The notes: generated from the letters alone by a model not told the origin. A stretch of 64,000 bases of DNA from Actinomycetota bacterium (GCA_005779395.1 SXJP01000040.1:1-64000); one strand, 5' to 3'; shown: positions 8,955 to 19,032, counted from the stretch's first letter. Made by a program: numbers and translations.

Positions 8955-10458
8955 GTTCGGCGATCTTGCCGAAAATCTGCGGGTAAACGCCGACAGCTAC
9001 AACGCCTACCGTACAGATAGCGATAGCGGCAGAAAGCGGCGCTGGAGTCTTGGCCGCAACAGCATCTGCGCCCGCAGGCTTGAACCACATCGACCGAACA
9101 ACGTTCAGGTAATAGAACGCCGCAATCACGCTGTTGACGCCCGCGATTAGCGCAAGGCTCACGCCCCAACCGCCGCCGGCTTCGATCGCCGCACGGAACA
9201 TCGTGAACTTCGCGAACCATCCGGCTACCGGCGGTATCCCTGCAAGTGAAGCAAGGAACAGACTCATGATTACGGCAAGGCCAGGCGAGTACGAGAACAG
9301 ACCGTCATAGCTAGAGATCTCTCCGGAACGAGTGCGCCGCGCGATTGCGATGACCACCGCGAATGCCCCCAGGTTCATCACGCCATAGACCAGCAAATAG
9401 ATAACCACCGACTGAAATGCGCTCACCGCAACATCGGCAGCGTTGGTTCCGGCACCACGCGTAGCAATTCCGTAGGCAGCAAACGGAACGAGCATGAAGC
9501 CACCCTGTGCAATCGACGAGTACGCCAACATGCGCACAATGTTCGTCTGCTTGAGAGCGCCGAGGTTTCCCCAGGTCATCGATGCAGCAGCGAGGAACCA
9601 AACGACCACCCACCAGTAGGTATTCGGCTGGGCGTGGAATCCGAAGAAAATAATGTTGAGTAGCGCTACGAATCCGCCAGCCTTCGACGCTACAGAAAGA
9701 AACGCTGTGACAGGAGACGGCGAGCCTTCGTAGGTGTCTGGTGCCCACCAGTGAAACGGAAAGGCGCTGACCTTGAACGCGAAGCCAACAATCGACAAGA
9801 ACACCCCAACGGCTACGAGTGCTGTGCCATCCGGGTTGCCCGACAATGCCTCGGCGATAGAGCTGAGCAACGTTGACCCAGTCACTCCGTAAATGAACGA
9901 CATGCCGTACAGCATGAGAGCCGAACTAACAGCTCCGATCACGTAGTACTTGATGCCAGCTTCGTTGGACTTGCGATCGTGCTTGCGAAAACCTGCGAGC
10001 ACGTATGTCGGAATCGAGATTGTTTCGAGAGCAACGAAGATCGAGATGAGATCACGGGCAGATGCCATGACGGTCATTCCGAGCACGCTGGTGAGCAACA
10101 GGAAATAGAACTCGCTTTGGTAGTAGTCGCCCTCGCCGATGTAGTTCACGGAAATCAGGATCGTCACGTACGTTGCGATTAGGAAAAATGCTTTTAGCGC
10201 CAACGCATAGTTATCGACCATGTAGGCGCCGCCGAACGAAGATCGGTTCACTCCGTCTTGAGCCAATGTCAGCACCGGGATCAGGCTGATCAGTACACCG
10301 ATGGACGCAATCCGCGAAGTTTGGAATGCGCTTCGACCGGGCCAGATGAGGTCAGCCAGTAGCACCGCAAGGATCGTGCCGACTAGCGCGATTTCGGGCG
10401 CGAACGCGTGCCAATCGAACGATGGGTTCTTGGTCAGGTCGACGGCAAGAGCAAGCAC
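8935..10458 (-). CDS. nuoN: NADH-quinone oxidoreductase subunit N (11-gene operon)
   Basis: This antiporter-like membrane subunit of 507 residues has about 14 helices. It keeps the conserved segment FKVSAFPFHWWAPDTYEG and a buried Lys in the following helix (SVASKAGGF), both typical of NuoN proton channels. The start is GTG (reading MLALAVDLT) with GAGG just upstream. It follows nuoM by 7 bp. The paralogue at 20.6 kb is clearly diverged in sequence and longer, so this is not an assembly duplicate. Confidence 0.95.
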   Translation of the reverse strand: MLALAVDLTKNPSFDWHAFAPEIALVGTILAVLLADLIWPGRSAFQTSRIASIGVLISLIPVLTLAQDGVNRSSFGGAYMVDNYALALKAFFLIATYVTILISVNYIGEGDYYQSEFYFLLLTSVLGMTVMASARDLISIFVALETISIPTYVLAGFRKHDRKSNEAGIKYYVIGAVSSALMLYGMSFIYGVTGSTLLSSIAEALSGNPDGTALVAVGVFLSIVGFAFKVSAFPFHWWAPDTYEGSPSPVTAFLSVASKAGGFVALLNIIFFGFHAQPNTYWWVVVWFLAAASMTWGNLGALKQTNIVRMLAYSSIAQGGFMLVPFAAYGIATRGAGTNAADVAVSAFQSVVIYLLVYGVMNLGAFAVVIAIARRTRSGEISSYDGLFSYSPGLAVIMSLFLASLAGIPPVAGWFAKFTMFRAAIEAGGGWGVSLALIAGVNSVIAAFYYLNVVRSMWFKPAGADAVAAKTPAPLSAAIAICTVGVVAVGVYPQIFGKIAELVTTAG

Positions 10459-10465
10459 GAGTTCC

Positions 10466-12022
10466 TCAGCCTCCGAACAACTGCGTGACAGGAGAATCGG
10501 TCAGCTTGAACAAGAAGTTTGGGTAGACGCCGAGGACAACAATCAGTCCAAGTATCGGCAACCATGCGATCCATTCGGCCTTGCTCACGTCGTGAATTTC
10601 GGTGTCGGCCCACTCGTCTTTCGGCGTACCGAAAACAACCTTCTGCAGCATCCACAGCAAGTAGCCAGCGGCCAACACCGTACCGACAGCCGCGATCACC
10701 ATGTATCCACGGAACAGTTCTGTCTTATCGATTGACTCAGCCGGATTGAACGCAGACAAGATTGCAGGGAACTCGCCCCAGAAGCCAGCGAGGCCAGGGA
10801 GGCCAAGCGACGCCATCGCACAGAACCCGAGAATCCAGCCCATTTTCGGAGCCTGTGTGAGCAAGCCTCCAAGCCGCGAGAGTTCCCGCGTGTGGAACGT
10901 GTGTTGTACGGACCCGGCAATAAAGAACAACATGCCCGTGATCAGACCGTGGGCAACCATGCCGAACACTGCCGCGTTGATTCCGAATGTTGTTCCGCTC
11001 GCGATACCGAGCATCACGAAACCCATGTGGGCAACAGACGAGAATGCAATAAGGCGCTTCAGGTCCGTCTGTGCAAGGCAACCAAGTGCACCATAAATAA
11101 TTCCGATGACGGCGAGACCACCAATCCATGGCGCGTAGGTGTCCGCAGCTTCGGGCAGGATCGGTAGAGCAATCTTCACGAAACCGTAGGTACCTAACTT
11201 CAACAAGATTGCGGCTAGTAGCACAGACCCGACCGTCGGCGCTTCTGTGTGAGCGTCTGGAAGCCATGTGTGGAAGGGGAACATCGGCACCTTGATCGCG
11301 AAACCGAGAGCGAGTCCACCGAAGATAAGAAGTTGCGTGCTGCGTGCCATCTCTGCAATTTCAGGAGATGCCATTAGCTCGGCGATGTCGAATGTGCGAC
11401 CGCCCTTGAAGTAGAGGGCAAGAAACCCCAGCAACATGAACGCTGAACCAAACAAAGTGAACAAGAAGAACTTGATTGAGGCGTACTCGCGGTTCGGGCC
11501 TCCCCAAACTCCGATCATGAAGTACATCGGGAGCAACACGATCTCAAAGAAGATGAAGAACAGGATTAGATCTTGCGCGACGAACGTTCCGTTCATGCCA
11601 ACTTCGAGCAACAGAACTAGAGCAAGGAACGCTTTCGGGTTATGCGGCTCAGGGAAGTGGTTCCACGAATACACGACACACAGCAGCGTGATGAACGTAG
11701 ACAAAACCATGAGGGGCAGACCTAGACCATCTGCGTCGATATGGAAGTTCGAGTTGATTACGTCGATCCAGGGCTTGTTAACCTCGAACGGGTGCTTGCC
11801 ACCGTGTTCGGAAACGAACGCCGTTAGTTTGTCGGTCTCGTAGAACTTGTTCCCTACCCAATGAACGAGCACATACAAAGAGACACCGAAGCTCGCGATA
11901 GTTGCGAGCAACGTGACACCCTTGATGGACTTCTCGTCTTCTTTGGGTACGAGTAATACGAAACCGAGACCGACGAGCGGTATGAAAACCACAAGAGTCA
12001 GTGCCCAGGCATTGAAATTCAT
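10466..12022 (-). CDS. nuoM: NADH-quinone oxidoreductase subunit M (11-gene operon)
   Basis: This proton-channel subunit of 518 residues shows IKVPMFPFHTWLPDAHTEAP, the Lys-bearing ILLKLGTYGF and LKRLIAFSSVAHMGFV. The ATG at 12022 (MNFNAWALT) is chosen because AGAAAGG lies about 12 bases upstream and the gene then begins 19 bp after nuoL. A longer frame from 12085 would overlap nuoL by 44 bp and adds a non-membrane stretch. All residues expected for proton transfer appear intact. Confidence 0.95.
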   Translation of the reverse strand: MNFNAWALTLVVFIPLVGLGFVLLVPKEDEKSIKGVTLLATIASFGVSLYVLVHWVGNKFYETDKLTAFVSEHGGKHPFEVNKPWIDVINSNFHIDADGLGLPLMVLSTFITLLCVVYSWNHFPEPHNPKAFLALVLLLEVGMNGTFVAQDLILFFIFFEIVLLPMYFMIGVWGGPNREYASIKFFLFTLFGSAFMLLGFLALYFKGGRTFDIAELMASPEIAEMARSTQLLIFGGLALGFAIKVPMFPFHTWLPDAHTEAPTVGSVLLAAILLKLGTYGFVKIALPILPEAADTYAPWIGGLAVIGIIYGALGCLAQTDLKRLIAFSSVAHMGFVMLGIASGTTFGINAAVFGMVAHGLITGMLFFIAGSVQHTFHTRELSRLGGLLTQAPKMGWILGFCAMASLGLPGLAGFWGEFPAILSAFNPAESIDKTELFRGYMVIAAVGTVLAAGYLLWMLQKVVFGTPKDEWADTEIHDVSKAEWIAWLPILGLIVVLGVYPNFLFKLTDSPVTQLFGG

Positions 12023-12041
12023 CGCTTCGTTCAACCTTTCT

Positions 12042-14288
12042 TTAGCTCGCCCAGACGAGTGCGGCGACCATTCCTCCGAGTACAACAGTGCCCGAGAGGA
12101 TCAATAATGCATATTCCTGAAGTCGACCTGTCTGTACGTTGCGAGTAGACCCACCGGCAGCACCAGTAATTGCCGCCAAGCCGTTGGGCACTCCGTCAAC
12201 TGCTTTTTGATCGAGTACGTCGTATGTGAACTGACCGACCTTGCGGACCCCACCACCGGTGAGGCGCAACACTGCGTCGATGATGTTTTGGTTCACCCAA
12301 TACGCGCCACGCGCGATCGGTCCTTTCACCGAACCAACGATGATGTCGGTGTAGAGATGATCTAGGTAGTACTTGTTCTCCAAGAAGGTCTTACCTTGAC
12401 GTAGCGCCTTGTTCTTCTGAGTTGCGTCCTGCATGAACGCCTTCTTCCAAAAGAACAGGTAGCTAAGGCCGAAGCCGACCGCCGCAAACAACGTGGCGAG
12501 TAGCGGGTCCTTCCAGCTGAACTCAGGATGGATGAAGGATACGAAAAGGCTTCCGTCGCCACCTGGCTCAACCCACTCAGGGAATTTCGAGAAGATGGAA
12601 CTGCCGATCGTGTCTTTGAGCATCGGAGCAAACAAGATTCCGGCAAACACCGACATGAACGAAAGCACGTAAAGCGGCATGAGGATCGGGAACGTTGATT
12701 CGTGTGGTTCGGTGTGACCGTTGTCGTCGTGTGAGTGCTCATCATGGCCGTGCGCTGCATGCTTGCGGCCCCGGTACTCACCGAAGAACGTGAGCCATAC
12801 ACAGCGGGTCATGTATGCCGCCGTCATACCGCCACCGATAAAGCCGAGATACATGAAAAACTCGAAACCGTTGTGGCCTGCCGTAGCAAGGATCTCGTCT
12901 TTCGAGAAGAAACCGGCGAGCAATGGGAAACCGGACAGCGCAGCGGTCCCGATCATGAACGTAGCGAATGTCTTCGGCATGTACTTGCGAAGCCCGCCCA
13001 TGTCGTCGACCATGTCGAAACTGTGGTGCGCACCTGAGTGGCTGACGGATCCCGCACCAAGGAACAGGTTTGCCTTGAAGAACGCGTGGGTGAAAAGGTG
13101 GAAGATGGCGGCGCTCCATGCTCCGACTCCGAGCGCCATGACCATGTAGCCGAGCTGGCTAATCGTGGAGTAGGCAAGCACCTTCTTGATGTCGCGTTGC
13201 ACGAACGCCAGACCGGCACCAATGATGACGGTGATTCCTCCGACTGCCGCCATGAGATTTACGCCACCGCCAGCGATGTCGAAACCCTGGAAGAAAACCG
13301 GGAACATTCGGGCACCTAGATAAACGCCAGCTACGACCATGGTGGCGGCGTGGATTAGAGCTGAGACAGGAGTTGGGCCTGCCATGGCGTCTGGAAGCCA
13401 TGTGTGAAGCGGGAACTGTCCCGACTTGCCGATAATGCCGAGCAGCAAACCAGCGGCACACCAGAACAACAGCGATTTAGCAAGACCTTCGTGGCCAAGA
13501 CTCATTGCTGCTTCGTTGACAGCGCCGATGTTGAAACTTCCTGTACCAGTTGCTCTTTCGACAACGAAGTACGTCATCGCTACACCGCAAAGCAGGCCGA
13601 TGTCGCCGGTTCGAGTTGTTAGAAATGCCTTGAGTGCTGCACTTGAGTTGGGCTTGTCTTCCCACCAGTGACCAATCAGCAAGAACGAACAAAGACCAAC
13701 GAGTTCCCAGCCGACTAGCAACTGCACCGTGTTGTCCGCCACAACGAGCACCAACATTGATGCAGTGAAAAGTGATAGCGCCGCGTAGTAGTGCGTGAAG
13801 CGCCGATCGTCCTTCATGTATTCGGTGCTGTAGTAGTGCACGAGCAAAGAGATTGTTGTGACGACGAACAGCATCATCACGGCAAGGCCATCGATGCGGA
13901 TTCCAACGTCGAGGCTCATCCCGCCGTTACTCCACCAAGACATCGAGCGCGTTATCGGCTCGACGAACGCGACTTCGTGGTGACTCGCTTCAGAGAACGG
14001 TCGCATGACCGAACGACCGAATGCGGATACAGCCTCGAGGTGACCTTCTGGAGCGCCGTGCTCACTTTCGGTTGCGCGGAATCCGTTGACACGTTGAATC
14101 CATTGGAACACATTGCCGAGAGCGAGCAACCAGACTGCTCCGACCGAACCTATGCCGATCCATGCAGCCTTCGCGCCTAGACGTTTACCGAACGCCAATA
14201 TCGCAACGAAAGAAACGGCCGGAATAAGAGGTATCAGCCATGCGTTCTCTAAGAACCAAGGGTGCAGATCTACAGAGCCAAGCGTCAT
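12042..14288 (-). CDS. nuoL: NADH-quinone oxidoreductase subunit L (11-gene operon), with His-rich loop
   Basis: This is the largest antiporter-like subunit (748 aa), with GKSGQFPLHTWLPDAMAGPT, the Lys helix (LIHAATMVVAGVYLGARMF region) and a long C-terminal amphipathic helix that clamps the membrane arm. It is about 100 residues longer than the paralogue at 24-26 kb. A cytoplasmic or periplasmic loop near residues 502-522 is unusually rich in His (KHAAHGHDEHSHDDNGHTEP), which could bind metal. It begins 4 bp after nuoK. Confidence 0.95.
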   Translation of the reverse strand: MTLGSVDLHPWFLENAWLIPLIPAVSFVAILAFGKRLGAKAAWIGIGSVGAVWLLALGNVFQWIQRVNGFRATESEHGAPEGHLEAVSAFGRSVMRPFSEASHHEVAFVEPITRSMSWWSNGGMSLDVGIRIDGLAVMMLFVVTTISLLVHYYSTEYMKDDRRFTHYYAALSLFTASMLVLVVADNTVQLLVGWELVGLCSFLLIGHWWEDKPNSSAALKAFLTTRTGDIGLLCGVAMTYFVVERATGTGSFNIGAVNEAAMSLGHEGLAKSLLFWCAAGLLLGIIGKSGQFPLHTWLPDAMAGPTPVSALIHAATMVVAGVYLGARMFPVFFQGFDIAGGGVNLMAAVGGITVIIGAGLAFVQRDIKKVLAYSTISQLGYMVMALGVGAWSAAIFHLFTHAFFKANLFLGAGSVSHSGAHHSFDMVDDMGGLRKYMPKTFATFMIGTAALSGFPLLAGFFSKDEILATAGHNGFEFFMYLGFIGGGMTAAYMTRCVWLTFFGEYRGRKHAAHGHDEHSHDDNGHTEPHESTFPILMPLYVLSFMSVFAGILFAPMLKDTIGSSIFSKFPEWVEPGGDGSLFVSFIHPEFSWKDPLLATLFAAVGFGLSYLFFWKKAFMQDATQKNKALRQGKTFLENKYYLDHLYTDIIVGSVKGPIARGAYWVNQNIIDAVLRLTGGGVRKVGQFTYDVLDQKAVDGVPNGLAAITGAAGGSTRNVQTGRLQEYALLILSGTVVLGGMVAALVWAS

Positions 14289-14292
14289 TCAA

Positions 14293-14592
14293 TCAACCCT
14301 TCAGAGTATCTAGATCGTCGGGGTTGGAGCTCTTGAGATTGCGGTAGATCAGGAGCACGATGGCTAGCCCAACACCGACTTCGGCGGCGGCAATCGTGAG
14401 CACGAACAACGCAAAAACCTGTCCGACGACATCGGCCCGAAACGCGCCGAAGGCAACGAAGTTGAGGTTGACTGCTGCGAGCATGAGTTCAATCGACATG
14501 AGAACCAGCACGCTGTGTTTGCGTGTAAGTACACCGTAAAACCCCGCGCAGAAAAGGAATGCCGAGAGAAGCAAGAACTGATTTAGATACAC
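14293..14592 (-). CDS. nuoK: NADH-quinone oxidoreductase subunit K (11-gene operon)
   Basis: This small three-helix subunit of 99 residues carries the two conserved membrane Glu (SIELMLAAVNL and IAAAEVGVGLAI) that belong to the proton pathway between NuoJ and NuoN. Translation starts at GTG 14592 with AAGGAG placed 5 bases upstream. It follows nuoJ after 12 bp. Confidence 0.95.
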   Translation of the reverse strand: MYLNQFLLLSAFLFCAGFYGVLTRKHSVLVLMSIELMLAAVNLNFVAFGAFRADVVGQVFALFVLTIAAAEVGVGLAIVLLIYRNLKSSNPDDLDTLKG

Positions 14593-14604
14593 GGCACTCC
14601 TTCC

Positions 14605-15114
14605 TTAGTCTCGCCGAGCTAACACGACAGCGCCGATCAGCGCACCAAGCAACAACACGCCGACAACTTCGAATGGCACTAGGTAGCCGCGGAATATCGC
14701 GCTCGTGACTGCCTTGGTACGGATCGGTGACACGAGGTCGACCGTCTTGTCGCTAAACGCGTCAAGGCACAGGGTTGCGAGAATCGCTGCGAGCAAACCT
14801 GTAGGGATCAGGGCAGCGCCACGGAGATCGTTTGTGAGTTTTTCTTCTGCTTTCATCGGAGCTCTAGTGAGCATGATGCCGAACAAGAACAACACAATGA
14901 CTGCACCGATATAAACGATGACTTGCACCCATGCGACAAATTCTTGACCAAGCAGTAGGTACTGGGCTGCGCCGCCCGCGAGCACTACGACGAGGTAGAG
15001 CGCTGCGTGCACGATGTTGTTGGTTGTGACAACACGAATCGCGCCGTACGCCATCACTGCTGCGATGACATAGAAGAAGGCGTTTTCGGCCACGAGAAGT
15101 TGCGCTCCGAGCAT
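14605..15114 (-). CDS. nuoJ: NADH-quinone oxidoreductase subunit J (11-gene operon)
   Basis: This 169-residue protein has five predicted helices and the NuoJ core VYIGAVIVLFLFGIML, whose helix 3 contains the conformational pi-bulge region in known structures. ATG at 15114 follows the nuoI stop by 3 bp. The C-terminal VGVLLLGALIGAVVLARRD is the usual last helix. Confidence 0.94.
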   Translation of the reverse strand: MLGAQLLVAENAFFYVIAAVMAYGAIRVVTTNNIVHAALYLVVVLAGGAAQYLLLGQEFVAWVQVIVYIGAVIVLFLFGIMLTRAPMKAEEKLTNDLRGAALIPTGLLAAILATLCLDAFSDKTVDLVSPIRTKAVTSAIFRGYLVPFEVVGVLLLGALIGAVVLARRD

Positions 15115-15117
15115 CGG

Positions 15118-15630
15118 CTACTTCTTACCCTTTACTTCGGCGCCAATTTCTAGTGGCTCAGCAACAGGTACTGTGGCTTCCCACTCGCCAAGCTTGTCCT
15201 TGTCATGAAGCAGGTGGGCAATCGACGATTCGCTGTACTCGAACTCAGGGGACCAGTGCAGCGCATCGAACGGGCAAACCTCGACACAGATGCCGCAGTA
15301 CATGCAAAGCGCGTAGTCGATATCGAAACGGTCGAGCACACTCACGGTGCGGTCTTTGCCACCCTCGCGTCGCGCTGGACGCTTCTCTTTGTGGCCTTCG
15401 ATATAGATGCACCAGTCCGGGCACTGCCGCGCACACAACATGCAAACGGTGCAGTTCTCTTCGAGCAGCGCTATGACTCCACGCGCTCTCGTTGGCGGAG
15501 CCTCCTGCTCGTGCGGATATTGCACTGTGACCGCAGGCTTAAGCATCGTTCGGAGAGTGACCCGGAGGCCACCGAGCATGCCCTTTAGGTGCTTGGCGAA
15601 TGCATCCTTCTTAGACACGTTGTTACCCAT
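15118..15630 (-). CDS. nuoI: NADH-quinone oxidoreductase subunit I (11-gene operon)
   Basis: This 2[4Fe-4S] subunit of the peripheral arm has 170 residues. Both cluster motifs are complete: [13 protein letters not shown] and [12 protein letters not shown]. It passes electrons from the input module towards NuoB. In this operon the NADH-side subunits E, F and G are absent, so the two clusters of this protein would be the entry point for a soluble donor such as ferredoxin. The start ATG is directly adjacent to the nuoH stop. Confidence 0.95.
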   Translation of the reverse strand: MGNNVSKKDAFAKHLKGMLGGLRVTLRTMLKPAVTVQYPHEQEAPPTRARGVIALLEENCTVCMLCARQCPDWCIYIEGHKEKRPARREGGKDRTVSVLDRFDIDYALCMYCGICVEVCPFDALHWSPEFEYSESSIAHLLHDKDKLGEWEATVPVAEPLEIGAEVKGKK

Positions 15631-16674
15631 TTAGAACGCAACCTTGAGTGCACCAGTAACCAAGATATTGGCTAGCGCAATTGGGATCAGCCACTTCCAT
15701 GCGAGCGACTGGAGTTGATCTTCGCGGAACCGCGGGTACGTGAACCGTGCCCAGAACATTAGGAACGCCACCAACATGATCTTCGCGAAAAGTACAAGTG
15801 GACCGACGACGTTCATGATGTCTGCATCGACGTCGATGAACGGAACCGACCAACCGCCCAAGAACAAAGTCGCCGCGAGGCCGGCGTACACGAACGCAGT
15901 ACCGAACTCGCCGATGAAAAAGAACAAGAAACGAAAACCCGTGTACTCGACCATGTAGCCGGCAACGAGTTCGGACTCTGCGACAGGCATATCGAATGGC
16001 GGTTGGCTGAGTTCGGCCTGCGCCGCAATCATGAACAACCCGAAGCCAACTATCTGAGTGAGAATCAAAGGCAGGCCAAGGCCGTCCCAACCGAAAATTT
16101 CGCCACTCGCCTGGAAGCGCACGATGTCTTGCAGATTCATTGTGCCAGCCTGGATCACCACACCGATTACGGCTAGTACGAGCGGGAGTTCGTAGGCGAT
16201 CAACTGCGCAGCAGCGCGTAATGAACCAAGCAACGCGTACTTGTTGCTTGATGCCCAACCGGCCATGAGCACGCCAATAACCGAAAGGCTGCTAACCGCG
16301 AGTGCGTAAAACACACCAACGTCGAGGTCTTTGGCCACTACAAAATCGGGACCGCCAGGCAACACGACAAACATCAGGAATGTCGAGAGCACCACGATTG
16401 CTGGCGCCATCTTGAAGACACGCTTGTCGGCGCCTTCTGGAATGATGTCCTCTTTTTGGATGAACTTGATTCCGTCGCCGATGAGTTGGTACCAACCGTG
16501 GAAACCGCCAGGGTCCATCGGACCGAGGCGGCTCTGCATGTGGCTCATCATCTTGAGGAGGAACGTGTAACCAAGTACAAGGGCGCCGACGGGAATGAGG
16601 CCCATGACAATAAGCGTCTTGATTCCGAGGGTCGTGGCCCAGCCACCCCAAATGTCAACTGCGAGCGATCGCAT
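15631..16674 (-). CDS. nuoH: NADH-quinone oxidoreductase subunit H (11-gene operon)
   Basis: This 347-residue membrane subunit forms the floor of the quinone cavity. It has about eight helices and the family signatures SRLGPMDPGGFHG, LIAYELPLVLAVIGV and AELSQPPFDMPVAESELVAGY, the last being the quinone-site loop with conserved acids. The ATG shares one base with the nuoD stop (TAATG). It is shorter at the C-terminus than the paralogue at 27-28 kb. Confidence 0.95.
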   Translation of the reverse strand: MRSLAVDIWGGWATTLGIKTLIVMGLIPVGALVLGYTFLLKMMSHMQSRLGPMDPGGFHGWYQLIGDGIKFIQKEDIIPEGADKRVFKMAPAIVVLSTFLMFVVLPGGPDFVVAKDLDVGVFYALAVSSLSVIGVLMAGWASSNKYALLGSLRAAAQLIAYELPLVLAVIGVVIQAGTMNLQDIVRFQASGEIFGWDGLGLPLILTQIVGFGLFMIAAQAELSQPPFDMPVAESELVAGYMVEYTGFRFLFFFIGEFGTAFVYAGLAATLFLGGWSVPFIDVDADIMNVVGPLVLFAKIMLVAFLMFWARFTYPRFREDQLQSLAWKWLIPIALANILVTGALKVAF

Positions 16675-17858
16675 TACTTATCGATGTCCCCGAGAATGAA
16701 ATACAGCGATGCGAGCACGGTGATGATGTCCGGCAGGTACACGCCACGAAGCAACCATGGAGCGATTGAAACATTCGAGAGACTCGCTGTACGGATCTTA
16801 ACTCGGAACGGTCCGGTGGCACCCTTGCTAATTACGTAGTAACCCATCTCACCGAGAGGGTTTTCTGTGTTGACCCAAACTTCGCCCTCTGGCACCTTGA
16901 TGATCTTCGGGACCTTGGTCATTACTGGTCCGCTCGGCATCACGTCGAGGAGCTGCAAGACCATCCGCGCTGATTCGCGAGTCTCTTGGAGACGAACCCA
17001 GTAGCGGGCGAAGCTGTCGCCATCTGAGTGGGTCCAGACTTTCCAGTCGAGGTCGTTATAGACGAGGTACGGCTTGCCGTCGCGACGTAGGTCCCAGTCG
17101 ACTCCGCTAGCGCGCAGGTTCGAGCCGGACACGCCATAGCTCGCGCCGAGTTCGGCCGGAATGATTCCGATTCCGCGCGTGCGCTTCTGAAAGATTGGGT
17201 TAGAGACAACGAGATCTTCGAACTCGTCGCAGCTCTTGAGAACCTTTCGCATTGATTCGCGGGTCTCGGCGATCCAGCCCCAAGGCAAGTCATCTTTGAG
17301 GCCGCCGATGCGATTGAAGTTCGGGTGGAAACGACCACCGGTAGCGGACTCGATTGCATTGAGCACGTACTCACGATCGCGGAAACCGTAGAAAGCAGGA
17401 GTGATCGCTCCGACCTGAAGGCCCATCTCGCCGAGGAACAACAAGAAGGTCGCAATACGTGAAAGTTCGGTAAGAGCGGTGCGAATGTACTCAGCTCGCG
17501 GAGGAGCCTCAATACCCATGAGTTGTTCGGCGGCGTGGACGAACGGGACTTCGTTCGCGAAGCTGCTTAGCCAGTCGATGCGATTGATGAGAGTTGTGAT
17601 CTGCGGATAAGTGCGGTATTCCGTGAGTTTTTCGTATCCGCGGTGCATGTAGCCGATGACCACATCGCTAGCTACGACACGCTCGCCATCGAGACGCACA
17701 ACAAGTCGCAGGGTTCCGTGGGTAGCAGGGTGTTGCGGCCCAAGGTTCAAGATCATGTCGCCGTTGTCGATTTCGACGTTGAGACGCGCATCGGCGAGAC
17801 CGCGGTGAACTGCGGGATCGACCTCGAATTTCGGCATCTGGGGCGATGTAGTTGTCAC
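16674..17858 (-). CDS. nuoD: NADH-quinone oxidoreductase subunit D (11-gene operon), Trp at the quinone Tyr position
   Basis: This 49-kDa-type subunit (394 aa) forms the quinone pocket together with NuoB. The loop LGPQHPATHGTL (residues 39-50) is intact. The usual quinone-head-group Tyr, found in the R-x-D-Y motif, is replaced: the protein reads NRIDWLSSFANE with Trp at residue 96 (codon at 17571-17573). The full-operon NuoD has RMDYAS at the same place. GTG start at 17858 overlaps the nuoC stop by 4 bases (GTGA). Confidence 0.94.
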   Translation of the reverse strand: MTTTSPQMPKFEVDPAVHRGLADARLNVEIDNGDMILNLGPQHPATHGTLRLVVRLDGERVVASDVVIGYMHRGYEKLTEYRTYPQITTLINRIDWLSSFANEVPFVHAAEQLMGIEAPPRAEYIRTALTELSRIATFLLFLGEMGLQVGAITPAFYGFRDREYVLNAIESATGGRFHPNFNRIGGLKDDLPWGWIAETRESMRKVLKSCDEFEDLVVSNPIFQKRTRGIGIIPAELGASYGVSGSNLRASGVDWDLRRDGKPYLVYNDLDWKVWTHSDGDSFARYWVRLQETRESARMVLQLLDVMPSGPVMTKVPKIIKVPEGEVWVNTENPLGEMGYYVISKGATGPFRVKIRTASLSNVSIAPWLLRGVYLPDIITVLASLYFILGDIDK

Positions 17859-18505
17859 TCGGCCTCTTCTTCGACGTCTTCGCCAGGCATCGGCTCAACA
17901 TTCACAAGACCTGGCCATGGCTTCACTTCGCGCGCAAGCAACGGAAAATCTTTGCGCAAAGGATTGCCTTCGAATTCCGCTGGCAGATATAGGTGGCGCA
18001 GGCTTGGGTGGCCATTGAACCCAATGCCCAACATCTCCCATGTTTCGCGTTCATGCCAATCGGCACCGGGGTAAATCGAAACCCAGGAATCGACAGCAGG
18101 CGATTCCTCATCGAGATCGACCTTGAGGGTAAGGCCCGATCGGGGAACGCTCGTGGACGCAACACGGGCGAAGACTTGGAAGCGCCCAGCACTGCCAGCA
18201 GCGCCGTAGGTCTGCTCTGCTGGTTGCACTGGCGAACTCGTGTCGCCTGCCTCGCCACCAACGACCGGAGCTGGCATCCAGTCGATACCGCCGATGAAAG
18301 ATAGGTAGTTGAATCCAAGTGCACCACGACAGGCTTTGGCGGCTTCGCGCCAGCTTGCGTTAGCAACACGCACAACTAGATCGCCTACGGCCTGTGCACT
18401 TTCGATTATTGCTTCGGCACCCAACGCAGCTGAAACTCGACCCAATAGCTCAAGGTTTTCGGGGCTCATCGTTGCGCCCACTTCTACTTCTGTGTTTTCA
18501 CTCAC
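17855..18505 (-). CDS. nuoC: NADH-quinone oxidoreductase subunit C (11-gene operon)
   Basis: This 30-kDa-type subunit has 216 residues. The signature lies at [20 protein letters not shown] followed by [16 protein letters not shown] place the start at GTG 18505 because it overlaps the nuoB stop in a GTGA; a longer open frame to 18640 would run backwards into nuoB and is not needed. A Gly/Ala/Pro-rich insertion at about residues 85-105 ([18 protein letters not shown]) separates the N-terminal part from the signature. Confidence 0.92.
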   Translation of the reverse strand: MSENTEVEVGATMSPENLELLGRVSAALGAEAIIESAQAVGDLVVRVANASWREAAKACRGALGFNYLSFIGGIDWMPAPVVGGEAGDTSSPVQPAEQTYGAAGSAGRFQVFARVASTSVPRSGLTLKVDLDEESPAVDSWVSIYPGADWHERETWEMLGIGFNGHPSLRHLYLPAEFEGNPLRKDFPLLAREVKPWPGLVNVEPMPGEDVEEEAE

Positions 18506-19032
18506 GCCGGAACTTCTCCGCCACCAACAACGATTGGTTCCCAGTGCTTGCCTTGCCAGCGTTCGGCCGGGTCTTCTCGCTGAATGCGTTCCTGCAACAT
18601 CACGATGCCCTGCACGAATGCCTCGGGCCGCGGTGGACACCCGGGGATATACACATCGACAGGGATTATCTGATCGACGCCCTTCGTAACCGAATAGCTA
18701 TCCCAGTAAGGTCCGCCACAGTTCGCGCAACTACCCATCGAGATTACGTACTTCGGGTCTGGCATCTGTTCGTACAAACGACGAATTGCTGGTGCCATCT
18801 TGTCTGTGACAGTGCCGCTGATGACTATGAGGTCGGCTTGGCGTGGGCTAGCAGGGAATGGAATTACACCCAGGCGCATGACGTCGTAGCGCGGACCAGC
18901 GAGCGCAGCGCCCATCTCGATTGCGCAACACGCAAGGCCCCACTGGAACATCCAGAGTGAATACTTACGCGAGTACTTAAGGAGTTCGCCTACGGGCTTT
19001 AGAGGCCCGCTACGCAAAGCACCACCAGACAT
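18502..19032 (-). CDS. nuoB: NADH-quinone oxidoreductase subunit B (11-gene operon)
   Basis: This is the 176-residue PSST-type subunit that holds cluster N2. All ligand Cys are seen: the tandem pair in [23 protein letters not shown] and [12 protein letters not shown]. The ATG at 19032 overlaps the nuoA stop as ATGA, which decides the start over longer open frames. It hands electrons to the quinone in the NuoD/NuoH cavity. Confidence 0.95.
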   Translation of the reverse strand: MSGGALRSGPLKPVGELLKYSRKYSLWMFQWGLACCAIEMGAALAGPRYDVMRLGVIPFPASPRQADLIVISGTVTDKMAPAIRRLYEQMPDPKYVISMGSCANCGGPYWDSYSVTKGVDQIIPVDVYIPGCPPRPEAFVQGIVMLQERIQREDPAERWQGKHWEPIVVGGGEVPA

